From: Microbispora rosea
GTDB lineage: Bacteria; Actinomycetota; Actinomycetes; Streptosporangiales; Streptosporangiaceae
Assembly: GCF_900156315.1 (NCBI RefSeq)
Contig: NZ_FTNI01000003.1
Span: 248,001 to 312,000 of the forward strand
DNA length: 64,000 bases
Direction: 5' to 3'
Of this stretch, positions 16,902-25,820 are shown one piece after another; the first letter of the stretch is position 1; each line of letters opens with the position of its first letter. The translations under genes and the position numbers were made by a program. The notes under the pieces were generated by a model. The model saw nothing but the letters and a program-made list of their open reading frames with translations, was not told the DNA's origin and did no database searches.

Positions 16902-17957
16902 TCAGCGCGCGGGAGTGTCGACGCGCAGGCGCGGAAGGCTCTCGGGGTACTTCTCCCGGACGAACTTCACCAGGTGCTCGCGGATATCGCAGCGCAGGTC
17001 GAAGGCGCTCGCGGAGTCGGCCGCGCTCATCAGGGCGCGCAGCTCGACCAGCCCCTCCGGGGTGATGTCGGTGACCTGCAGCGTCCAGTCCTTCTGGTCC
17101 CACAGCGGGTTCTCGCGCAGCGCCCGGTAGAGCTCGGTGCGCACCTCGTCGACCGGGATCGACCAGTCCACCCGGAGGTACACGCTGCCGAGGATGCGGC
17201 TCTCGTGGCGCGTCCAGTTCTCGAAGGGGTTGCCGGTGAAGTAGGACACGGGCAGGATGAGCCGCCGCTCGTCCCACAGGCGCAGCGCCACGTAGGTGAG
17301 GGTCAGCTCCTCGATGCGGCCCCACTCGTCCTCCACCACGACCACGTCGTCGAGCCGCAGCGCGTCGCTGAAGGCGAGTTGCAGCCCGGCCAGCAGGTTG
17401 CCGAGCGTGGACTGGGCCGCGATGCCGCCCACCACGCCCGCGATCCCGGCGGAGGCGAGCAGTCCCGCGCCGAGCGCCCGCACCTGCGGGAAGGTGAACA
17501 GCATCGCCCCCAGCGCGAGCACCACCACGACCGCCGCCGACACCCGGCGCACCAGCGCGATCTGGGTGCGGATGCGCCGGGCGCGGCGGTTGCGCTCGCC
17601 CTCGACCCGCGTGAGCCGGTCGAGGACGACGTCGGTCACCGCGTACGCCGCCTGGATCAGCAGCCAGGTCACGCACGCGATCAGCAGCAGCGCGAGCACC
17701 CGCTGGAAGCCGTGGGAGCCCGATCCGGGCATGCCGGGGTCGTAGGCCGCCTTGACGGTGCCCGTCACGGCCGAGGCGAAGCCCGGCCAGGTGCACCGGC
17801 GCACGAACGGCCCGGCGAGCGCCCACCGCTCCCCTATCAGGCGCGATTTCAGCACCCGCCGGACCAGTTCCACCGCGACGATCGCGGCGGCCACGGCGAT
17901 CGCCAAGGTCGCCCAGTTCCACGCTGCCGTTGTGACGGCGCCCCCTGTCGTCGTCAT
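16902..17957 (-). CDS. MscS-family mechanosensitive channel
   Basis: The 351-residue membrane protein has segments at about 12-32, 86-107 and 133-160, then the MscS pore helix and beta domain: GVVGGIAAQSTLGNLLAGLQ followed by LRLDDVVVVEDEWGRIEELT. RLILPVSYFTGNPFENW closes the beta domain and a soluble C-terminal domain follows. It should act as a pressure-release or ion-conducting channel in the cytoplasmic membrane. It starts 44 bases downstream of the nrdB stop on the same strand, so read-through from nrdAB is possible though there is no functional link. Confidence 0.9.
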   Translation of the reverse strand: MTTTGGAVTTAAWNWATLAIAVAAAIVAVELVRRVLKSRLIGERWALAGPFVRRCTWPGFASAVTGTVKAAYDPGMPGSGSHGFQRVLALLLIACVTWLLIQAAYAVTDVVLDRLTRVEGERNRRARRIRTQIALVRRVSAAVVVVLALGAMLFTFPQVRALGAGLLASAGIAGVVGGIAAQSTLGNLLAGLQLAFSDALRLDDVVVVEDEWGRIEELTLTYVALRLWDERRLILPVSYFTGNPFENWTRHESRILGSVYLRVDWSIPVDEVRTELYRALRENPLWDQKDWTLQVTDITPEGLVELRALMSAADSASAFDLRCDIREHLVKFVREKYPESLPRLRVDTPAR

Positions 17958-18000
17958 GGCGTTCCCTTTGCCCTTTATGGCAGCGCCGAAAACCGACAGA

Positions 18001-19011
18001 TCAGAAGGTTTCGTCGAAGCTGACGTCGCCCTCGACGGCCACCTGGTAGGCCGAGACGCGGCGCTCGAAGAAGTTCGCCAGCTCCTGCACGTCCTGGAAC
18101 TCCATGAACGGGAAGGGGTTGTCCGTGCCGTACCGCACGGGCAGGCCGAGCCGGGTGAGCCTGCGGTCGGCGACGTACTCCAGGTAGCGCCGCATGTTGC
18201 CGGCGCTCATGACGCCGTGCCCGTCGCCGCACAGGTCGCGGGCGAAGGCGAGCTCGGCGGCGACCGCCTCCTCCATCATCCGCGTCACCTGGGCCGCCAG
18301 CTCGTCGTCGAACAGGTCCGGCTCCTCGCGGCGCACGGTGTCCACCACCTCGAAGGCGAACTCCATGTGCATCGACTCGTCGCGGAACACCCAGTTGGTG
18401 CCGGTCGCGAGGCCGCCGAGCAGGCCCCGCGAGCGGAACCAGTAGACGTAGGCGAAGGCGCCGTAGAAGAACAGTCCCTCGATGCAGGCGGCGAAGCAGA
18501 CGAGGTTGAGCAGGAAGGCCCGCCGGTCCTCCCGGGTCTCCAGCCGGTTCAAGGCGCTGATCGAGTCGATCCAGCGGAAGCAGAACTCGGCCTTGTCGCG
18601 GATCGACGGGATGTGCTCGACGGCGGCGAACGCCTTGACCCGCTCGTCGTGGTCGGGCAGGTAGGTGTCCAGCAGGGTCAGGTAGAACTGGACGTGCACC
18701 GCCTCCTCGAACAGCTGACGGCTCAGGTAGAGCCGCGCTTCGGGGGCGTTGACGTGCTGGTAGAGGTTGAGCACCAGGTTGTTGGCCACGATCGAGTCGC
18801 CGGTCGCGAAGAACGCCACGAGCCGGTTGATCAGGTGCCGCTCTCCCTCGTCGAGGGTCGCGAGGTCGGCGAGGTCGGAGGCGAGATCGACCTCCTCGAC
18901 CGTCCAGGTGTTCCTGATCGCCGCGCGATACCTCTCGTAGAACCCCGGGTAGCGCATCGGGCGCAGGGTCAGGTCCATACCGGGGTCGAGCAGCATCGTT
19001 CTCATTGGCAT
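18001..19011 (-). CDS. nrdB: class I ribonucleoside-diphosphate reductase small subunit
   Basis: This 336-residue ferritin-like protein carries the diiron and radical residues. Asp lies in TGDSIVANN. Glu, His and Tyr lie in the E-A-V-H-V-Q-F-Y spacing that matches E. coli E115/H118/Y122. The second-half ligands are in ACIEGLFFYGAF and RDESMHMEF. The tyrosine is kept, so it is a conventional tyrosyl-radical subunit. It generates the radical used by NrdA to reduce ribonucleotides for DNA synthesis. The start at 19011 overlaps the nrdA stop by ten bases, so the genes are translationally coupled and share the B12 riboswitch upstream of nrdA. Confidence 0.95.
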   Translation of the reverse strand: MPMRTMLLDPGMDLTLRPMRYPGFYERYRAAIRNTWTVEEVDLASDLADLATLDEGERHLINRLVAFFATGDSIVANNLVLNLYQHVNAPEARLYLSRQLFEEAVHVQFYLTLLDTYLPDHDERVKAFAAVEHIPSIRDKAEFCFRWIDSISALNRLETREDRRAFLLNLVCFAACIEGLFFYGAFAYVYWFRSRGLLGGLATGTNWVFRDESMHMEFAFEVVDTVRREEPDLFDDELAAQVTRMMEEAVAAELAFARDLCGDGHGVMSAGNMRRYLEYVADRRLTRLGLPVRYGTDNPFPFMEFQDVQELANFFERRVSAYQVAVEGDVSFDETF

Positions 19012-21344
19012 GCCTCGCAGATCTCCGGGTTCTCAAGGGAGCGGTTTTCGAGGGAGCAGGCGACCGCCTCGACCGGCGCCATGGCCGGCACGGTCGTCTG
19101 GGCGATCCGCGTCGCCGGGCGGGAGCGCAGGTAGTAGGTGGTCTTCAGGCCCGACCGCCAGGCGTAGGCGTACATCGAGGAGAGCTTGCCGATGGTGGGG
19201 GCGGCCATGAAGAGGTTGAGCGACTGCGACTGGTCCACGTACGGCTGCCGCGCGGCGGCCAGGTCGATGAGCGCCTTCTGCGGCAGCTCCCAGGCGGTGC
19301 GGTAGAGCGTCTTGAGCTCGTCCGGGACGGCGGCGATGTCCTGGATCGAGCCGTCGTTGAGCTTGATCGCGTCGCGCATCGACCGCGTCCACAGGCCGAG
19401 GGCCTGGAGGTCCCGCACGAGATACCGGTTGACCTGGAGGAACTCCCCCGACAGCGTCTCCCGCTTGAAGACGTTGGACACCTGCGGCTCGACGCACTCG
19501 TAGCAGCCCGCGATCGAGGCGATCGTGGCCGTCGGCGCGATCGCGATCAGCAGGGAGTTGCGCAGCCCGGTCTCCGCGATCCTGGCCCGCAGCGCGGCCC
19601 ACTCCCCGGGGTGGACCGGGGCGCACGGATAGTGGTCGAGGTGCAGGACGCCGTCCGCCGCCCGCGTCTCCTCGTACGCCGGGTGGCGCCCGCGTTCCAC
19701 GGCCAGGTCGGCCGAGGTGCCGTACGCCGCGAGCGCGATCTCCTCGGCGATGCGGCTGGACAGGGCGAGCGCCTCCGGCGAGTCGAACGGCAGGCGCAGC
19801 GCGAAGAACACGTCGGCGAGGCCCATGACGCCGAGCCCCACGGGCCGCCACCTGCGGTTGGCCGTCTCCGCCTCGGGCGTCGGGTAGAAGCCGAGGTCGA
19901 TCGTCCGGTCCAGGAACCCTACGGCGGTGCGGACGGTGGCGCGGAGCCTGCCGAAGTCGACGCCGTCGCCCTCGGCGGTCAGGTGCGCGGCGAGGTTGAC
20001 CGAGCCGAGGTTGCACACGGCCGTCTCGCCGTCGCCGGTGACCTCCAGGATCTCGGTGCACAGGTTGGACAGGTGGATGACGTTGCCGGGCCGCGCGGTC
20101 TGGTTGGAGGCGCGGTTGGAGGCGTCCTTGAACGTCATCCAGCCGTTGCCGGTCTGGGCGAGCGTGCGCATCATCCGGGCGTACAGGGCACGGGCCGGCA
20201 CCTGCCGTACGTATCGCCCGGCGGCCTCCAGCTCGCGATAGCGGGCGTCGAACGCCTCGCCCCACAGGTCGGTCAGCTCGGGGACGTCCTTGGGGTCGAA
20301 CAGCGACCACGTTCCGTCCGCCTCGACCCGGCGCATGAACTCGTCGGGCACCCAGTTGGCCAGGTTGAGGTTGTGTGTGCGGCGCGACTCCTCGCCCGTG
20401 TTGTCGCGAAGCTCCAGGAACTCCTCGATGTCGGCGTGCCAGGTCTCCAGGTAGACGCAGGCCGCACCCTTGCGCCTGCCGCCCTGGTTCACGGCCGCGA
20501 CCGACGCGTCGAGCGTGCGCAGCCACGGCACGATGCCGTTGGACAGGCCGTTGGTGCCCCGGATCAGCGAGCCGCGCGAGCGCACCCGCGTCCAGGCGAT
20601 GCCGATGCCGCCGGAATACTTCGACAGCCGCGCCACCTGGCCGTACCGCTCGTAAATGCTCTCCAGCTCGTCGCGGGGCGAGTCGAGCAGGAAGCACGAC
20701 GACAGCTGCGGCCGGCGCGCGCCCGAGTTGAACAGCGTCGGCGAGCTGGGCAGGTAGGCCAGCGCGGACATCAGGCGGTACAGCTCGGCGGCCTCCGCCA
20801 CCGTGGCCGACAGGCCGCAGGCGACCCGCAGCAGGAAGTGCTGCGGGCGTTCGAGCACGCGCCGGGTGACCGGGTGGCGCAGCAGGTAGCGGTCATAGAC
20901 CGTGCGCAGCCCGAAGTACTCGAACCGGTCGTCGGCCGCCGAATCGATCAGCGCGTCGAGCGCCTCGGCCTCGTCGGCCACGAACGCGGCGACGGCGTCG
21001 CCCAGCAGCCCGGCGGCGTGGGCGGCGGCGACCGACTCGGAGAACGTGCGCACCCCTTCGGCCGCCGCCTCCTCCGCGATCAGCCCGCTCAGCAGCCTGG
21101 CCGCCCGGCGCGAGTTCTCCGGGTCGGCGATGACTCCGGCGGCCGCCTCCTCGATGGCCTGCCAGACCCCCGCCGCGTCCCCCGTGTCCCCCGCGCCGTC
21201 CGGGCCGGCCGGGGCCCGCCGTACGGGGGCGGGGACCGAGCCGGGCGGGGTGCCGGGTCCGGGGTTCCCCGCCGAGGCCCGCGGCCCGCCGCGCTCCGCT
21301 GACGCGGGGTCCGCGGACGCGGAGGCCGGGTCGGTGATCGTCAT
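19002..21344 (-). CDS. nrdA: class I ribonucleoside-diphosphate reductase large subunit
   Basis: The 780-residue catalytic subunit shows the redox and radical cysteines in SSCFLLD (about 217), NLCTEI (about 429) and AVCNLGSVNL (about 440), the radical-transfer tyrosine pair in LKTTYYLRSR, and a C-terminal CEAC for re-reduction. No N-terminal ATP-cone sequence is recognisable; instead a 70-residue Ala/Pro/Gly-rich leader precedes the conserved region. ATG 21344 is chosen because GAGGAGAGGG lies just upstream; the frame extends to 21452 without a better site. It reduces ribonucleoside diphosphates in the cytoplasm with NrdB. Expression is probably controlled by the upstream riboswitch and NrdR-like boxes. 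Confidence 0.95.
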   Translation of the reverse strand: MTITDPASASADPASAERGGPRASAGNPGPGTPPGSVPAPVRRAPAGPDGAGDTGDAAGVWQAIEEAAAGVIADPENSRRAARLLSGLIAEEAAAEGVRTFSESVAAAHAAGLLGDAVAAFVADEAEALDALIDSAADDRFEYFGLRTVYDRYLLRHPVTRRVLERPQHFLLRVACGLSATVAEAAELYRLMSALAYLPSSPTLFNSGARRPQLSSCFLLDSPRDELESIYERYGQVARLSKYSGGIGIAWTRVRSRGSLIRGTNGLSNGIVPWLRTLDASVAAVNQGGRRKGAACVYLETWHADIEEFLELRDNTGEESRRTHNLNLANWVPDEFMRRVEADGTWSLFDPKDVPELTDLWGEAFDARYRELEAAGRYVRQVPARALYARMMRTLAQTGNGWMTFKDASNRASNQTARPGNVIHLSNLCTEILEVTGDGETAVCNLGSVNLAAHLTAEGDGVDFGRLRATVRTAVGFLDRTIDLGFYPTPEAETANRRWRPVGLGVMGLADVFFALRLPFDSPEALALSSRIAEEIALAAYGTSADLAVERGRHPAYEETRAADGVLHLDHYPCAPVHPGEWAALRARIAETGLRNSLLIAIAPTATIASIAGCYECVEPQVSNVFKRETLSGEFLQVNRYLVRDLQALGLWTRSMRDAIKLNDGSIQDIAAVPDELKTLYRTAWELPQKALIDLAAARQPYVDQSQSLNLFMAAPTIGKLSSMYAYAWRSGLKTTYYLRSRPATRIAQTTVPAMAPVEAVACSLENRSLENPEICEACQ

Positions 21345-21493
21345 CAGATGCCCTCTCCTCGTCGTCTCGTGTCCCGGCCGGACCGGAGGGAGGCATGCCG
21401 CGGCGCACGCGCACGAGAGGGAACTCGTGCCGTGACGGTACGGCGAGCCCACCCGCGGGGCCCGGCGCGGGGCGCGCGCCCATGCGCGCGCAT

Positions 21494-21700
21494 CGCCGGC
21501 AGGTCTTCGGACTCGCGGGCATCCGGCCGGGCTCGCGCCCGCCGGTCCTACTGGCCGTCGCTTCCCGGGCGCGCTCGCGCCCAGTGCTTACGACACGGCG
21601 CCTGAGGCGCCGTGCCGTGACGGCGGTCGTTCCCGCTCACCGCTGCGGGGCAGTCCCGGGTTCGCACCGGGTTCCCTCTTGCCTCACCAAGGTGAACCAG
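21494..21700 (-). promoter_or_regulatory. cobalamin (B12) riboswitch in the nrdAB leader
   Basis: Read on the minus strand, the element has the conserved B12-box parts in order: a GGTGCGAACCCGGGACTGCC segment followed by CCGC, a variable GC hairpin, a CACTGG ... GGGAAGCGACGGCCAGTAGG region, and the closing CCGAAGACCTGCCGGC. It lies about 150 bases before nrdA. In Streptomyces a B12 riboswitch represses nrdAB when adenosylcobalamin is available for the B12-dependent class II reductase; the same logic is inferred here. Confidence 0.93.
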
Positions 21701-21711
21701 CAACGCGATGG

Positions 21712-21758
21712 ATCCTACATCTTGTGGCCCTTCCCGCAAGCGCCCCCACAAGTTGTGT
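21712..21758 (-). promoter_or_regulatory. tandem NrdR-like boxes over the nrdAB promoter
   Basis: On the minus strand ACACAACTTGTGGGGG (21743-21758) and CCACAAGATGTAGGAT (21712-21727) are 16-base NrdR-like boxes separated by exactly 15 bases, the spacing typical of paired NrdR sites. The second box covers a -10-like TAGGAT (21712-21717), paired with TTGCGG (21734-21739) at 16 bases. Each box matches the NrdR consensus at about 10-11 of 16 positions by eye. NrdR would repress transcription while the riboswitch acts on the transcript. Confidence 0.65.
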
Positions 21759-21761
21759 TTT

Positions 21762-22700
21762 TCAGCGGAGTCCGAGATCATTGAGCAGCAGGGCCGTACG
21801 GCGCGCCTCGCCGACGAGCCATTGGCGGAAGTCGTCGCCGTCGAGCCACATCGGCGTCCAGTCGTTGCGGTCGCACAGGCTCTGCCAGCCCGGAGTGTCG
21901 GCGACGGCCCGGCACAGATCGAGCAGGGCGTCCTGCTCGGGCGTGCCGCGCGGGGCGATCAGCCCCGTCCAGTCGGCGAACACGACGCGTACGCCCGACT
22001 CCGACAGCGTCGGCGCGTCCACCCCGGGCAGCCGCTCCGCGGAGGAGACGGCGAGCGGCCGCAGCCGTCCGGCGCGCACATGGGGGGCGACCTCCCGCCT
22101 GCTGCCGAACCCGAGCGCGAGCCGCCCGTCGAGGACCGCGGCGACAGCCTGCGCCCTGCTGCCGAACGCGACGTAGTCGAGCAGGCGGGGGTCGGCTCCC
22201 AGGCCCCGTGCGGTCATGCCGAGCAGCAGGTGCTCGGGGCCGCGGTCGGCGCCGCCCGCGACCCTGGGCCCCCCGGGGTCGCGCAGCAGCGCGGCGGCGA
22301 ACTGGTCGAACGTGCGGTAGCCCGAGTCGGGCGAGGCGACCAGCACCTCCCACTCCCCCGCCAGCCGTGCGAGCGGCACGGCCCTGGCCACCAGGAGCGG
22401 GTCGCGGGCCAGCGCGCAGGCGGCGAGCAGCGCGGAGTCGGCGACCACCAGATCGGTCCCCGACCCGCCCGGGCGGGCGAGAGCCCTCCCGCCGTCGCCC
22501 GCCTCCCGCCTGATCCGTACCGCCCGGGCCCAGCCGCGCCCCTCGACGAGCGACTTGAACCCGGCGGCGACGCCGTCCCCGCACCCTCCGGGCGGGCCCG
22601 GGACGGCCAGGGAGAGCTCCCCGCGGCGCGGGGGCGCCTGGACGCCGCACGCGCCCGCCAGGGCCAGGACTCCCAGTGCGAGGACCGTACGGCGTCGCAT
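21762..22700 (-). CDS. TctC-like (tripartite tricarboxylate transporter) substrate-binding lipoprotein
   Basis: The 312-residue product has lipobox LAGAC (lipid cysteine 18). The fold motifs of the TctC/Bug family follow: YRTFDQFAAALLRDPGGPRVAGG, LLDYVAFGSRAQAVAAVLDGRLALGF, LRPLAVSSAERLPGVDAPTLSESG and IAPRGTPEQ. Family members bind small carboxylates outside the cell. TctA and TctB membrane partners are absent from this window, so it is an orphan here. Start ATG 22700 has GGAGGG ten bases upstream. Its 3' end abuts the nrdAB promoter region. Confidence 0.85.
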   Translation of the reverse strand: MRRRTVLALGVLALAGACGVQAPPRRGELSLAVPGPPGGCGDGVAAGFKSLVEGRGWARAVRIRREAGDGGRALARPGGSGTDLVVADSALLAACALARDPLLVARAVPLARLAGEWEVLVASPDSGYRTFDQFAAALLRDPGGPRVAGGADRGPEHLLLGMTARGLGADPRLLDYVAFGSRAQAVAAVLDGRLALGFGSRREVAPHVRAGRLRPLAVSSAERLPGVDAPTLSESGVRVVFADWTGLIAPRGTPEQDALLDLCRAVADTPGWQSLCDRNDWTPMWLDGDDFRQWLVGEARRTALLLNDLGLR

Positions 22701-22865
22701 TCCGGCACCCTCCTACCCGAAGAGTCCCTTACACGCACAGACTATGAGTAACTACACCATGTCACCACATAACGGACGTTACGACTGCGGTGATCGGTGG
22801 GCGTCCCGCGGCGGTGGCCTGCGGGAGCACGAGCGCCATGCCGCTTGCCGCCGGAGGACGTGGAC

Positions 22866-23108
22866 ATGCGGGAGGGCGGGCCCGATGAGGTCGTCGAGCG
22901 ATACGGCATGCCGCCCCTGGGCGCCTCGCCCGTCGGGGCCCCCGCGGGCCGCTGGGAGGTTTCGGGACAGACCCTCGAGTACGACCCGGTGACGCGGCTG
23001 GACGTGCTGGGACCGGGCACCGGGTGGGAGCACGTCTTCGCGGTGATGCGGGCGCTGGCGCAGCGGTTCGGGCCCGAAGGCGTGCGCCTGGTCGTCTGGT
23101 TCGACTGA
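22866..23108 (+). CDS. small hypothetical protein (80 aa)
   Basis: ATG 22866 is preceded by GGAGG, which favours it over the upstream in-frame start at 22797. The soluble product contains VVERYGMPPLGASPVGAP, a short WEVSGQTLEYDP strand and a C-terminal helix-strand unit ending LVVWFD. I do not recognise it. It is divergent from the TctC-like gene and convergent with the next small gene. Codon bias supports coding. Confidence 0.6.
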   Translation: MREGGPDEVVERYGMPPLGASPVGAPAGRWEVSGQTLEYDPVTRLDVLGPGTGWEHVFAVMRALAQRFGPEGVRLVVWFD

Positions 23109-23233
23109 GACGCCCCCGAGCTCGCTGCTTCCGGCACGTCAGATCCGTCAGACTCGGCACCCGTACAGGACCGCGGCGACCCCTTCACCGGCTCGTCACG
23201 CCGCGCCGGACTCCGCCGGTCCTCCCCCTCGCC

Positions 23234-23509
23234 TCACTTCCCGAGCAGGGCGTCGCCCACGAGTTGGACGGCATATCCGACCACCGCGCCGAGGAGCAAC
23301 TGGGCCCACTGCGTCCGATTGAGACGCGCCTGGAGAAGGTTCACCAGCTCCTCCAGCTCGGTCCGCTGCGGCGCCGACTCGGGCAACTGCTGCCGGGCGA
23401 TCTGCCGTACGCGCCCGAACTGCTCACGGCTCCGGCGTGCGGCCCGCACCAGGATGAACACGAGTACGGCGATGACGGGCAGCGCCATCACGAAGTAGGT
23501 CACATGCAT
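23234..23509 (-). CDS. small two-helix membrane protein (91 aa)
   Basis: The product has an N-terminal membrane segment (residues 5-22), a basic helical middle with a leucine-rich amphipathic stretch (ELEELVNLLQARLN), and a second hydrophobic segment near 70-85. No family is recognised. It lies just after glmS and its terminator-like hairpin on the same strand, so it is probably a separate unit. Confidence 0.6.
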   Translation of the reverse strand: MHVTYFVMALPVIAVLVFILVRAARRSREQFGRVRQIARQQLPESAPQRTELEELVNLLQARLNRTQWAQLLLGAVVGYAVQLVGDALLGK

Positions 23510-23556
23510 ACCCGTACATCGGCGCCGGGCCGCGCGGCATTGCGCGGAACCCCGGA

Positions 23557-23593
23557 CCGTACGGCCCGCACCGGGCGGGCGCGGGCCGTACGG
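23557..23593 (-). terminator. hairpin terminator after glmS
   Basis: Perfect 13-bp arms CCGTACGGCCCGC (23557-23569) and its complement (23581-23593) enclose an 11-base loop, starting 12 bases past the glmS stop. Confidence 0.65.
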
Positions 23594-23605
23594 GGAGCGG
23601 AGGGG

Positions 23606-25423
23606 CTATTCGACCGTCACACTCTTGGCGAGGTTGCGCGGACGGTCGACGTCGCGGTCCAAGGCGACGGCGGCGTGGTAGGCGAACAGCTGCAGCGGGA
23701 TCGTGAGCAGGATGGGGTCGAGCTCGACCTCGTTCTTGGGCACCACGATGCAGTCGTCGGCCGCCTCGGAGGTGCGGTGGCCGACCATGAGGATGCGCCC
23801 GTGCCTGGCCCGGATCTCGCCCAGCGTGGTGAGGTTCTTGTCCAGCAGCTCGTCGTCCGGGACGATCGCGACCGTCGGCAGCTCGGGGCTGATCAGCGCG
23901 AGCGGGCCGTGCTTGAGCTCGCTCGCCGGGTACGCCTCGGCGTGGACGTAGGAGATCTCCTTGAGCTTCTGGGCGCCCTCGCGGGCCACCGGGTAGCCGC
24001 GCACCCGGCCGACGAACATCATGCCCGGCGCGTCGGCGTACTTCTTCGCCAGCTCCTTGATCCGGTCCTCCAGCGTGAGGATCTCCTTGATCTGCTCGGG
24101 CAGCCGGCGCAGGCCCTCGCAGATCCTGCGGCCGTCGGCCGGCGACAGGTCGCGTACGCGGCCGAGGTGCAGGGCGAGCAGCGCGAACGCCACGGCCGTG
24201 GAGATGAACGCCTTGGTCGAGGCCACCGAGACCTCGGGACCGGCGTGCAGGTAGATGCCGCCGTCGGTCTCCCTGGCGATGGCGCTGCCGACGGTGTTGA
24301 CGATGCCGAGCACCCGGCCGCCCTTGCGCTTGAGCTCCTGCACCGCCACGAGCGTGTCGTACGTCTCACCCGACTGGCTGATCGCGACGTACAGCGTGTC
24401 GGGCTCCACGACGGGGCTGCGGTAGCGGAACTCGGAGGCGGGCTCGGCGTCGGCGGGGATGCGGGCCAGTTCCTCGATGAGCTGCGCGCCCATCTGCCCG
24501 GAGTAGTACGCGGACCCACAGCCGATGATCTTCACGCGGCGGAAGGAACGGATCTCGCGGGCGTCCATGTTGAGGCCGCCGAGGTGGGCGATGTGGAACC
24601 GGTCGTCGATGCGGCCGCGCAGCGTGCGGGCGACCGTGTCGGGCTGCTCGGAGATCTCCTTGAGCAGGTAGTGCTCGTAACCGCCGTTGTCGTAGTGCCC
24701 GGCGTCCCAGTCGACCGTGAACGGCTCCTTGGCCGTCTCCCTGGCGTCGCTGGTGAACGTGTTGAACCCGTCGGCCTTGATGACCGCCAGCTCGCCGTCC
24801 TCCAGGTGGACGACCTGCCGGGTGTAGCGGATGAGCGCGGCGACGTCGGAGGCGGCGAACATCTCCTTCTCGCCGAGGCCGAGCACGATCGGGCTGCCGT
24901 TGCGGGCCACCACGATCTCGCCGGGGCGCTGCTCGTCGATGACGGCGATGCCGTACGTGCCGACCACGCTCTTCAGCGCCCGCAGCACGGCCTCCCGCAG
25001 CGACTCGGTCTCCTTGACCATCCGCCCGATGAGCTGCGAGAGCACCTCGCTGTCGGTCTCGCTCTCGAACTTCACGCCCTCGCCCTCAAGGCGGCGGCGC
25101 AGCTCGTCGGCGTTCTCGATGATGCCGTTGTGCACGACGGCGATCCGCTGCTCCTGGTCGAGGTGCGGGTGCGCGTTCACGTCACTCGGCGCGCCGTGGG
25201 TGGCCCAGCGGGTGTGCCCGATGCCGATCGTGCCCTTGAACTTCGCGGGAACCGCCGCCGCCAGGTCGGCGACCCGGCCCTTGACCTTGCGCGTCTTGAG
25301 GCTCTTGGCGTTCACGACGGCGAGGCCGGCCGAGTCGTAGCCGCGGTACTCCAGCCGCTGGAGACCTTCGAGCAGGATGGGCGCCGCGTCCTTCGGCCCG
25401 ACATAAGCGACGATTCCGCACAT
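23606..25423 (-). CDS. glmS: glutamine-fructose-6-phosphate aminotransferase (isomerizing)
   Basis: The 605-residue enzyme begins MCGIVAYVG, with Cys2 the glutaminase nucleophile of the class II amidotransferase domain (residues 1 to about 230, including HTRWATHG and HNGIIEN). Two SIS sugar-isomerase domains follow (SGETYDTLVA, STKAFISTAVA) and the end is PRNLAKSVTVE, as expected for GlmS. It makes glucosamine-6-phosphate, the first committed step to UDP-GlcNAc for peptidoglycan. No glmS ribozyme is seen upstream; instead a 91-codon gene ends eight bases before its start, suggesting one operon. Confidence 0.97.
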   Translation of the reverse strand: MCGIVAYVGPKDAAPILLEGLQRLEYRGYDSAGLAVVNAKSLKTRKVKGRVADLAAAVPAKFKGTIGIGHTRWATHGAPSDVNAHPHLDQEQRIAVVHNGIIENADELRRRLEGEGVKFESETDSEVLSQLIGRMVKETESLREAVLRALKSVVGTYGIAVIDEQRPGEIVVARNGSPIVLGLGEKEMFAASDVAALIRYTRQVVHLEDGELAVIKADGFNTFTSDARETAKEPFTVDWDAGHYDNGGYEHYLLKEISEQPDTVARTLRGRIDDRFHIAHLGGLNMDAREIRSFRRVKIIGCGSAYYSGQMGAQLIEELARIPADAEPASEFRYRSPVVEPDTLYVAISQSGETYDTLVAVQELKRKGGRVLGIVNTVGSAIARETDGGIYLHAGPEVSVASTKAFISTAVAFALLALHLGRVRDLSPADGRRICEGLRRLPEQIKEILTLEDRIKELAKKYADAPGMMFVGRVRGYPVAREGAQKLKEISYVHAEAYPASELKHGPLALISPELPTVAIVPDDELLDKNLTTLGEIRARHGRILMVGHRTSEAADDCIVVPKNEVELDPILLTIPLQLFAYHAAVALDRDVDRPRNLAKSVTVE

Positions 25424-25431
25424 AACCGCTC

Positions 25432-25707
25432 CTATCCGTAAACGATCCGCCGGAGCTGGCGCAGGGTCAGCTCCGGTGCCGCGACACGTCTTCCCGCGAG
25501 CTCGGCGGAGATTCTGGGGAAGATCTGGTCGTTGGTCAGCCCCCTCGACTTGAGTTCGCCGTGGCGGCGCCGCACGTACTCTTCCGCGGGCTCGCCGAAG
25601 TACGCCAGGACGTCGGCCACCACGCGGGCCGCCTCCCCCGGCCCCAGTGAGGTGGTCCGGGTGAGGTGGCCGATCAGATCCTCGAAGGGATGCCGTGCCG
25701 TGGACAC
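25432..25707 (-). CDS. conserved-looking hypothetical protein upstream of glmS (91 aa)
   Basis: GTG 25707 gives a compact helical product (HPFEDLIGHLTRTTSLGPGE, EPAEEYVRRRHGELKSRGL, LRQLRRIVYG). The frame runs to 25746, but the extra codons look non-coding. It has no signal peptide or membrane segment. It precedes glmS by eight bases on the same strand, so it is probably co-transcribed with it. Function unknown; a link to GlmS is only suggested by position. Confidence 0.7.
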   Translation of the reverse strand: MSTARHPFEDLIGHLTRTTSLGPGEAARVVADVLAYFGEPAEEYVRRRHGELKSRGLTNDQIFPRISAELAGRRVAAPELTLRQLRRIVYG

Positions 25708-25820
25708 AGAGCAGGACCCTAACGCAGCGCTGATACCGACTATCAAGTTTCCTGCCCGTTTTCGGGCAGGATCAGTCCCGAAACAGTCCTCGGCGCGGCC
25801 CGGACTTCCCCCGCCGGCTC

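Noticed and set aside
25424-25431. glmS ribozyme
   Set aside because: The upstream region is a coding gene, with only eight bases between it and glmS, and no ribozyme core.
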